DNA of 64,000 bases from Amycolatopsis sp. NBC_00345 (GTDB taxonomy: Bacteria; Actinomycetota; Actinomycetes; Mycobacteriales; Pseudonocardiaceae): positions 5,890,001 through 5,954,000 of the forward strand of contig NZ_CP107995.1 of NCBI RefSeq assembly GCF_036116635.1. The letters are read 5' to 3'. Shown here piece after piece: positions 58,648 through 64,000 of the stretch; position 1 is the first letter of the stretch, and each line of letters starts with the position of its first letter. Both the position numbers and the translations under genes were made by a program. The notes under the pieces were generated by a model, which was not told the origin of the DNA, searched no databases, and saw nothing but the letters and a program-made list of their open reading frames with translations.

Positions 58648-58821
58648 GTGTCCTCTCAGAGGATCAAGAAGAAGCTGGCGGCAGTGACGTTGGGCTTCAT
58701 CACGCTCGGCGGATCCGGAGTCGTGGCCAAGCAGGACAACCCCGACTACTGGCACTACGAGCGCGCGGTCGCGTCCACACAGGAGCAGCCGTTGCAGCCG
58801 CCCGCGAGCGACCTCGACTGA
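58648..58821 (+). CDS. Small exported-looking peptide (57 aa)
   Basis: GTG at 58648 has AAGGAG 8 bases upstream. The peptide has a basic start (SSQRIKKK), a hydrophobic segment LAAVTLGFITLGGSGVVA, and a polar, aromatic and acidic tail (KQDNPDYWHYERAVAS onward, ending ASDLD). A signal-peptidase site after VVA would release 30 residues with no Cys. No known family is recognised. It is the only gene between the SARP regulator and a 13-bp terminator, so it may be the regulator's target or signal. CGGGT/ACCCG pairing at 58497-58520 lies in its leader region. Confidence 0.6.
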   Translation: MSSQRIKKKLAAVTLGFITLGGSGVVAKQDNPDYWHYERAVASTQEQPLQPPASDLD

Positions 58822-58832
58822 AGCCGCCCTGA

Positions 58833-58871
58833 GGTCACCGGCCCTACGTCAGAGACCCAGGGCCGGTGACC
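58833..58871. terminator. Bidirectional hairpin terminator
   Basis: GGTCACCGGCCCT (58833-58845) pairs perfectly with 58859-58871, between the peptide gene and the convergent membrane-protein gene. Confidence 0.75.
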
Positions 58872-58876
58872 CCGTG

Positions 58877-59122
58877 TCACACCCGGATCGCGGTGCTCTG
58901 CTTGCGGCCCACCAGGAACCACAGCAGCGGGCCGAGGAACGGCGCGCAGAAGGCGAACACCACCCAGACCAGCTTCATGCCCCCGGTGAGACCGCTGCCG
59001 ACGATGCCGACCAGCGCGGCGATGAAGAAGATCAGGGGCAGCAGGATCACGGCCACCATCGCGATCCCGGCCGTGAGGTGCGCGATGTCCGGAGCGGCGG
59101 CCAGCGCGAAGGGGATGGTCAT
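58877..59122 (-). CDS. PLDc_N-domain small membrane protein
   Basis: The 81-residue protein has two membrane helices (MVAVILLPLIFFIAALVGIV, and KLVWVVFAFCAPFLGPLLWF) ending FLVGRK, the pattern of the phospholipase D nuclease N-terminal (PLDc_N) family. Stand-alone members are common in actinobacteria and uncharacterised. CAGGAGA precedes the ATG. A 9-bp inverted repeat lies just upstream. Confidence 0.8.
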   Translation of the reverse strand: MTIPFALAAAPDIAHLTAGIAMVAVILLPLIFFIAALVGIVGSGLTGGMKLVWVVFAFCAPFLGPLLWFLVGRKQSTAIRV

Positions 59123-59158
59123 CAGTCTGTCTCCTGGTCACCTGGGTGGTTGGTCCAC

Positions 59159-59180
59159 ATCGGACACCGGAGTGTCCGAT
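59159..59180. promoter_or_regulatory. Operator-like palindrome before the PLDc_N gene
   Basis: ATCGGACAC-CGGA-GTGTCCGAT is a perfect 9-bp inverted repeat 37 bases before the ATG. No obvious cognate regulator is adjacent. 59181-59379 holds no supported gene. Confidence 0.55.
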
Positions 59181-59379
59181 ACCCCCAGTGTGGCAGCCCG
59201 GAGCCTGGCGCGGATCGGCCCGATGGTTCGTCCCGGCTAAGCCGAAAGTCGTAGGTCCGGGTGCCGGGCCGCGGCCGGGACCACTCGCTCAGCAGGTGAC
59301 AGCCGCGCCCCCGCCGGAGGGCCCGAGCCTACCGGCGGGACGAGCGGGTCAGCCGGGTTTCGACCGTCCACTGAGGACG

Positions 59380-60504
59380 TCAGGGGCGGGGCGCGGTGAA
59401 CATGTCCAGCAGGCCCTGCGGCGCGCCCTCGCCGAAGCACAGGACCAGCCCGTTCGCCGACTCCGTGGCGGATTCCTCGCTGCGCGGGAACAGCGCCCGC
59501 TCGTACTCCGCGAGGCCGGCCTCGACGTCGCCGGGGTGCGCGGCCAGCGCCAGGCCCAGCTCGGCGCCGTCCAGCATCGCGAGATTCGCGCCCTCACCCG
59601 CGAACGGCGACATCAGGTGTGCCGCGTCGCCGAGCAGCGTGATGCCGGGGACGCGCTCCCAGCGGTGGCCGATCGGCAGCGCGTGGATGAGCCGCGGGAC
59701 CAGGTCGCTGTCCGCGTTCGTGACGAGCGCGCGCAGGCTCTCGTCCCAGCCCTCGAAGTGGCTCAGCACCGCCTTTTTCGCGGCTTCCGTGTCGGTGAAG
59801 TCGATGTCAGCGGCCCAGTCCTCGGCCACCACGAGGGCGACGTAGACGTGCAGGCTGCCGTCCGTCTCGCGGTGCGCGAGGAAGCCCCGGCCCTCGGCCA
59901 GCGCGAAGAACATGCCCCCGCCGATGACGGCCGCCTCGGCGGGATGCCGGACGTCGGCGTCGAACAGGTCCACCTCGACGAACGCCACGCCGGTGTAGAC
60001 CGGCTTGGCCGCCGAGAGCAGCGGGCGGATCCGCGACCACGCGCCGTCCGCACCGATCAGCACGTCGGTGGTGAAGACGGTGCCGTCGGCCAGCGTCACC
60101 TCGTGCCTGCCGTCGCCGAGCGGCCGCGCGCCGGCGACCTTGGCGCCCCAGCGGATGGTGCCTTCGGGCAGGCTGCCGAGCAGCAGGTCGCGCAGCTGCC
60201 CGCGATCGACCTCGGGCCGGCCTCCGTCACCATCGTCCTCTTCGGACAGATGGACGACGCCGTGGCGGTCGAGGACCCGCATGGCCTCGCCGCCGGGATG
60301 GACGAGCGCGCGGAACTCGTCGTACAGCCCGGCGGCCCGCAGCGCGGCCTGGCCGGATTCTTCGTGGATGTCGAGCATGCCGCCCTGCGCGCGGGCGTCC
60401 GGGGAGGCGTCGAGGTCGTAGACGGCGGCTTCGATGCCGTTGGCGTGCAGGACGCGGGCGAGGGTCAGGCCGCCGAGTCCGGCGCCGACGATGGTGATGG
60501 TCAT
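59380..60504 (-). CDS. FAD-dependent monooxygenase, TetX-like
   Basis: The 374-residue protein has the FAD dinucleotide motif TIVGAGLGGLTLARVLHANG, the second nucleotide-binding patch DVLIGADGAWSRIRPLL, and GDAAHLMSPFAGEGANLAML. These fit class A flavin hydroxylases of the TetX/PHBH type. TetX relatives hydroxylate tetracyclines, but many actinomycete homologues act on other aromatics, so resistance should not be assumed. AAGGAGA precedes the ATG. It follows the truncated TetR-like gene by 134 bases on the same strand. Confidence 0.88.
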   Translation of the reverse strand: MTITIVGAGLGGLTLARVLHANGIEAAVYDLDASPDARAQGGMLDIHEESGQAALRAAGLYDEFRALVHPGGEAMRVLDRHGVVHLSEEDDGDGGRPEVDRGQLRDLLLGSLPEGTIRWGAKVAGARPLGDGRHEVTLADGTVFTTDVLIGADGAWSRIRPLLSAAKPVYTGVAFVEVDLFDADVRHPAEAAVIGGGMFFALAEGRGFLAHRETDGSLHVYVALVVAEDWAADIDFTDTEAAKKAVLSHFEGWDESLRALVTNADSDLVPRLIHALPIGHRWERVPGITLLGDAAHLMSPFAGEGANLAMLDGAELGLALAAHPGDVEAGLAEYERALFPRSEESATESANGLVLCFGEGAPQGLLDMFTAPRP

Positions 60505-60638
60505 GGCTTCTCCTTCGGGGGTGTGGGTGTGGCGGCGATACCGGACAGCTGGGCTCGTTATGACCATGCCACGCGCTCCCCCGGATCGCCCGAGATGAGG
60601 TCCGCACCGGCCGCGGCCAGGCGCGGGTGGGTTTCGGG

Positions 60639-61058
60639 CTAGACGGCCCGGACGGCGGCACCGAGCGCGGCCCAGTCCTCTTCGGACTGTTCGACGACGT
60701 GCTCGGCCGCGGTGGCCGTCGCATGCTGGAGCAGTAGATCGACGCCCCACGCGGCCTGTCGCGTCGGCACTCCGCCCTCGGCCAGCAGCGCGAGCAGCGT
60801 CTCGACCAGGTCCAGGTAGTGCCCGCCACTGGGCCGGGCGACGAGCGCGGACTGCGCCAGCCCCGGATAGCGGAAGAGCACTTCGGCGTACGAGCCGAGC
60901 ACCGCTTCCAGCCGCTCGTCCCAGCTGTCCTTCGGCGTCAGGCTGACCTCGCCGAGCAGTTCGTCGAGCACGGCGGCGTGCAGCTCGGCGGTGCTGCGGA
61001 CGTAGACATGCCCGCCCTGGTCAGAGCCGGTTTGGCCGGGCGTTCCCGACGGCTGCAC
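60639..61058 (-). CDS. TetR-like ligand domain lacking its DNA-binding helices
   Basis: The 139-residue protein opens with 16 unusual residues (GTG start, then QPSGTPGQTGSDQGG) and at HVYVRSTAELHAAVLDELLG joins the last part of a TetR helix-turn-helix domain. A normal TetR ligand domain follows (DERLEAVLGSYAEVLFRYPG, GVDLLLQHATATAAEHVVEQ). About 40-45 codons with helices 1-3 appear deleted in frame. TATGAT six bases before the GTG suggests a leaderless transcript, so the start is probably genuine. It can probably still dimerise but not bind DNA alone. Confidence 0.75.
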   Translation of the reverse strand: MQPSGTPGQTGSDQGGHVYVRSTAELHAAVLDELLGEVSLTPKDSWDERLEAVLGSYAEVLFRYPGLAQSALVARPSGGHYLDLVETLLALLAEGGVPTRQAAWGVDLLLQHATATAAEHVVEQSEEDWAALGAAVRAV

Positions 61059-61064
61059 GATGAG

Positions 61065-61128
61065 ATCATACCGATAGCTTAACGAACACGTTCGTTAAGA
61101 ACAAGTTCCGATAACGAACGTGTTCGGT
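61065..61128 (-). promoter_or_regulatory. Leaderless promoter with two TetR operator-like palindromes
   Basis: On the minus strand TATGAT (61065-61070) is the -10 box. CTTAACGAAC-AC-GTTCGTTAAG (61078-61099) is a perfect 10-bp inverted repeat overlapping the -35 region, and AACGAAC-GT-GTTCGGT (61113-61128) is a second site 32 bp away. Confidence 0.7.
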
Positions 61129-61401
61129 CACACCACCGCACTCACCTGATCCGATTACGGATGGTCAGAACGAAAGGCCTCGGTTCACCTGTTCGTGGAC
61201 TGATCTTCGATCGACTTCTACCGCTAGTGTTGCCCGCAACCCGCTCAGCCTCGTGACATTCCCCCGACCAGGCGGCGGGCCAGGCCCCCTGGTAGTAAAC
61301 CCCTTCCGCGCCCAGGGGGCCGCTTCATCCACCCCGCCACCACACCCCGCCCCCCACACCCCGGGCCCGGAAACCCGAGGTGTGACAGCGTCAGGAGCGG
61401 C
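61129..61401. other. Intergenic stretch with a terminator hairpin
   Basis: No gene is supported here. GGCCCCCTGG (61283-61292) pairs perfectly with 61312-61321, a likely terminator for the isochorismatase operon that reads toward it. 61322-61370 is C-rich (CACCCCGCC-type) and low in complexity. Confidence 0.6.
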
Positions 61402-61977
61402 TCAGGACTTCAGCAGGGCCAGGATCTCCGCCGTGGTCCCGGTTTCGCCGAGGCGCGGGAAGATCCGCTCGACGCTGTGGCGGTGCACCTCCGGGTCCAG
61501 GTCGGCCATCGCGTCGGTGACGAGGGCGACGTGGTAGCCGTGGTCGTGCGCGGCGCGGGCGGTGGACTCGACGCCCATGCTGGTGGCGATGCCGCCCAGC
61601 ACGATCTGCGTGACGCCGCGGCGGCGCAGCTGCAGGTCGAGGTCCGTGCCGTGGAAGGCGCCCACGTTCCGCTTGGTCACCACGAGGTCCTCGGGGTGAC
61701 CGGACAGCTCGTCGACGATCAGGTCCCAGCCCTCGGGGCGGGTGCCGCCGCGCGGCGGGGTTTCGGTGCGGCCGGACGGCCAGTCGGAGCTGTCGGCGGC
61801 CATCGTCACGCGCACGTGGACGACGGGCTTCCCGGCGGCGCGGAAGGCGTCGGCCAGCTCGGCCCCGCGCGCGATGACCTCCGGTCCGCTGTGCGGCTGC
61901 GTCGGCGCCGTGGCGATGCCGTTCTGCAGGTCGACGAGGACGAGCGCGCTGCGCTCATCGATGGTGGAGACGGGCAT
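61402..61977 (-). CDS. Isochorismatase-family cysteine hydrolase
   Basis: The 191-residue protein has the catalytic Asp in ALVLVDLQNGI, Lys in VVTKRNVGAFHGTDLD, and the usual cis-peptide/Cys region VLGGIATSMGVESTARAA. The position normally held by the nucleophilic Cys (G[IV]xTxxCVxxT) reads MGVES here, so the Cys is replaced by Gly. True isochorismatases also lack it, while nicotinamidases need it. The reaction is therefore more likely isochorismatase-like or unknown. AAAGGAA precedes the ATG; the MFS stop is 11 bases upstream. Confidence 0.85.
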   Translation of the reverse strand: MPVSTIDERSALVLVDLQNGIATAPTQPHSGPEVIARGAELADAFRAAGKPVVHVRVTMAADSSDWPSGRTETPPRGGTRPEGWDLIVDELSGHPEDLVVTKRNVGAFHGTDLDLQLRRRGVTQIVLGGIATSMGVESTARAAHDHGYHVALVTDAMADLDPEVHRHSVERIFPRLGETGTTAEILALLKS

Positions 61978-61988
61978 TCGGATTCCTT

Positions 61989-63398
61989 TCACTTCGCCGC
62001 GGTGTGCCGCAGCGTCCGGTCGAACAGGGTGACCACCAGGAACAGCACGCCGACGGCGAGCACGAACCAGGCGAGGTGGTGCAGGCCGGCGGTGTCGGCG
62101 CGCGGGCCGAAGAAACCGCCGGTGGCCGCCGACGCGACCATCGCGCCGAGGTACATGAACGTGCGCAGCAGCCCGGCCGACGCGCCGATCCGCTCGGGAT
62201 CCGCCTGGTAGTACACGGAGTTCTGCAGCGCGAGGCCGTTGAGCCCCTGCGGCAGGCCGAGCACCACGGCGACCACCACGAGCAGCCAGATCGGGCTGGT
62301 CCCGCCGAGCGTGAGGAGCAGCGCGCACGCCGCGATCTGCCCCACGGCGCCGACGAGCAGCTTGCCGCGCAGCTCCTTGTACCGCCCGGTCAGCGCGGCG
62401 ACGCCGATCCCGACCAGGAACACCGGCAGCAGCAGGAGCCCGGACCGTGAGGCGGACAGACCACGGCCCTCCTCAAGCCATTGCGTGTAGCCGTACAGGA
62501 AGGCGTACGAGACGACGTACGCGAGCAGGCTGCGGGCGTACGTGAGCAGCAGCGGGAAGTTCCCGCCGAGCACCCGCAGGTCGAGGAACGGCGCCGTAGT
62601 GCGGAGTTCTCGGACGGCGAAGCCGGCGCCCGCCCCGAGGGTGATCAGGAGCAGGTACCAGTGCGCGCCGTTCGGGGTCATCAGGAACAGCAGCAGCGAC
62701 ACCAGCGTCGCGGCGAACAGCCCGATGCCGGGGAAGTCCAGGCGTACCGGGCCGTCCGGGCGCTGGTGGTGGCGCGGCAGGTACAGCGCGCCGAGGATCA
62801 GGCAGGCCACCGCCAGCGGGAGGTTGACCGCGATCGTCGCGCGCCAGCCGCCGAGGCCGATCAGCAGGCCGCCGAGCGTGGGGCCGATCACCGCGATGGT
62901 CTGTGTGGTGATGGCGAGCAGGGTGAGCACGCCGCCCGGCCGGTCGTGGCCGGTGCGCTCGGATTCACTGCGGATCAACGACATCGCGGCCGGGTAGCCG
63001 GCGCAGGTGCCGAACCCGAGCAGCACCCGCGCGACGATCAGCACCGGCAGGTTCGGCGCGAGCAGGCCCAGCACCCCCGCGACCCCCACCAGCCCGCTGC
63101 CGACCAGGAAGAGGGACCGCGGCCCGTACAGGTCCACCAGCCGCCCGACGACCGGCTGGCCGATCGCCGTGGCGAGGTAGAGCGCGGAGACCAGCCACGC
63201 CGTCTCGGCCGGCGGCGCGCCGAGCGCCACCCCGATCGGCACGAGCGAAACGGCGATGATCGACGAGTTGACCGGGTTCAGGATCGAGCCCATGACCATC
63301 GGCGCGATCAGCCGGCGGTCGAACGCCTCGGGGTCCTTTTGCTTACGTCGCAAGCGGAAGCGCGGGGCGGTATCGGGAGGCCGGGGTGAAGCCTTCAT
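61989..63398 (-). CDS. MFS drug/proton antiporter, 14-span (DHA2-like)
   Basis: The 469-residue protein has 13-14 hydrophobic segments. NPVNSSIIAVSLVPIGVALG is helix 1, GRLVDLYGPRSLFLVG the conserved loop, and LLGFGTCAGYPAAMSLIRSE and GPTLGGLLIGLGGWRATIAVNLP the motif C region of antiporters. A basic cytosolic N-terminus (RFRLRRKQKDPE) precedes helix 1. It most likely exports a toxic small molecule and is controlled by the MarR gene that overlaps its start by four bases. Confidence 0.9.
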   Translation of the reverse strand: MKASPRPPDTAPRFRLRRKQKDPEAFDRRLIAPMVMGSILNPVNSSIIAVSLVPIGVALGAPPAETAWLVSALYLATAIGQPVVGRLVDLYGPRSLFLVGSGLVGVAGVLGLLAPNLPVLIVARVLLGFGTCAGYPAAMSLIRSESERTGHDRPGGVLTLLAITTQTIAVIGPTLGGLLIGLGGWRATIAVNLPLAVACLILGALYLPRHHQRPDGPVRLDFPGIGLFAATLVSLLLFLMTPNGAHWYLLLITLGAGAGFAVRELRTTAPFLDLRVLGGNFPLLLTYARSLLAYVVSYAFLYGYTQWLEEGRGLSASRSGLLLLPVFLVGIGVAALTGRYKELRGKLLVGAVGQIAACALLLTLGGTSPIWLLVVVAVVLGLPQGLNGLALQNSVYYQADPERIGASAGLLRTFMYLGAMVASAATGGFFGPRADTAGLHHLAWFVLAVGVLFLVVTLFDRTLRHTAAK

Positions 63399-63838
63399 GG
63401 TGCGTCGAGCCTTTCGATCAGGGCCATGGCCTCGATGACCGTCCGGCGTTCCCGCTCGGACAGCCGCTCGTCGAGGGCGCGCACGAGCCATTCCTCTCCG
63501 GCGCGGCGCTTGCCCTCGACGAACTCACGGCCGGTTTCGCTGAGGGAGATGAGCTGGCGGCGGCCGTCGTCCGGGTCGGGGCGGCGGTGGGTGAAACCGC
63601 GCTCGTCGAGGTTGGCGAGGGTGGCCGCCATGGACTGAGGACGCACGCGCTCGGCCGCGGCCAGCGCGCTCATCGACGCCGGGCCTTCCTTGCTCAGGCG
63701 GCTCAGCACCGAGGTCTGCGACGGCGTCAGCTCACGGTTGTCGGAAGCGTCCTTCAGCCGACGGCGGACGCGGCTGAAGACCACGCGTATCTCTCGCGCT
63801 GCGTACACGGCCGAATCCGACGCGGTGCTCTCGTCCAT
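63395..63838 (-). CDS. MarR-family transcriptional regulator
   Basis: The 147-residue protein has the MarR winged helix (LTPSQTSVLSRLSKEGPASM, then ALAAAERVRPQSMAATLANLDERG) and the wing with RRPDPDDGRRQLISLSETG. It is the first gene of the MarR-MFS-isochorismatase operon and probably represses it through the palindrome at 63851-63876, 13 bases before its ATG. Confidence 0.9.
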   Translation of the reverse strand: MDESTASDSAVYAAREIRVVFSRVRRRLKDASDNRELTPSQTSVLSRLSKEGPASMSALAAAERVRPQSMAATLANLDERGFTHRRPDPDDGRRQLISLSETGREFVEGKRRAGEEWLVRALDERLSERERRTVIEAMALIERLDAP

Positions 63839-63850
63839 ACCTTCAGGGTA

Positions 63851-63876
63851 AACTGGTCAGTTAAAACTGTCCAGTT
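63851..63876. promoter_or_regulatory. MarR operator-like palindrome
   Basis: AACTG...AGTT-AA-AACT...CAGTT forms a 26-bp interrupted dyad with arms AACTGNNNAGTT. It sits directly upstream of the MarR start, as expected for autorepression. Confidence 0.7.
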
Positions 63877-64000
63877 TCACCTGAAGGTTTCCCGGCCCGC
63901 GCGGGTGGCGACGGAGGGCGACCCACGTCACCCCGACGTCGCGGAACATAACGAGTTCTGGTGCGTTATAAGGAGTGTCGGTACGAGGGGGTCCCCGGGC
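63877..64000. other. Upstream region of a gene beyond the window
   Basis: ATAACG (63948-63953) and CGTTAT (63964-63969) form a small inverted repeat followed by AAGGAG at 63970-63975. No start codon follows convincingly before the window ends. Confidence 0.4.

Noticed and set aside
59380..60504. Calling the TetX-like enzyme a tetracycline-resistance gene
   Set aside because: The motifs fit class A flavin hydroxylases in general; no residue evidence separates tetracycline from other aromatic substrates.
1..64000. tRNA, rRNA or prophage attachment sites
   Set aside because: No cloverleaf-like sequence, rRNA motif, integrase or phage structural gene was recognised anywhere in the window.

Overview
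The window is about 72% GC by eye, with strong codon-position bias, frequent GTG starts, ATGA/GTGA stop-start overlaps, an Lsr2 homologue and many TetR, MarR, GntR and IclR regulators. This fits a mycelial actinomycete of the Pseudonocardiaceae. The 51-bp hairpins around CCCTGAAGGCCACCTT remind me of Amycolatopsis, but that genus call is inference. I saw no rRNA or tRNA gene, phage gene or CRISPR array. The region looks like chromosome-arm accessory metabolism plus regulation.

Layout. 1-5 kb: tail of a tannase-family esterase, an MDR oxidoreductase/MarR divergent pair, lsr2, and a DUF5997 gene divergent from a LysR-like effector domain. 5-11 kb: an XRE regulator, two SDR oxidoreductases and a TetR regulator, with three separate tandem-repeat arrays; one array lies inside the TetR gene. 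11-13.3 kb: an anti-sigma-type ATPase and an NAD(P)-binding oxidoreductase gene cut in two by a 943-bp IS5-type element. 13.3-19 kb: TetR, MFS carrier, GH2 beta-mannosidase and a secreted M14 carboxypeptidase. 19-29 kb: an enolase-superfamily enzyme, a creatininase-family amidohydrolase, a ROK protein, a complete oligopeptide-type ABC importer, IclR and a serine hydrolase, probably one catabolic locus. 29-33 kb: FtsX-like permease with two ATPases. 33-37 kb: CopD-like protein, isopropylmalate-dehydrogenase-like enzyme, cupin and GntR.

37-44.4 kb is a divergent locus. RpiR and an esterase lie on one side. On the other are a C45 acyltransferase/peptidase, a polar amino-acid ABC importer and an SGNH hydrolase, which suggests uptake and processing of an acylated amino acid or peptide. 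44.4-50.5 kb holds hydrolase/TetR, oxidoreductase, TetR/SDR and aldehyde dehydrogenase genes, and an AA10 chitin-active LPMO preceded by a DasR-type dre palindrome.

50.6-58.9 kb is the most unusual block. It has a trypsin-like protease without a signal peptide behind a perfect 22-bp palindrome, then an NB-ARC/TPR STAND protein whose N-terminus carries a VQAG (RHIM/BASS-like) motif. These are followed by a two-gene minus-strand unit (GT-B-like protein and an 83-residue protein), a large AfsR-type SARP/NB-ARC/TPR regulator and a 57-residue exported-looking peptide. It is the best candidate for an undescribed conflict or signalling system. 58.9-64 kb: PLDc_N-type membrane protein, TetX-like monooxygenase, a TetR-like protein that has lost its DNA-binding domain, and a MarR-MFS-isochorismatase operon.

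All positions and translations were read by eye. Family names come from motif recognition, not from searches.
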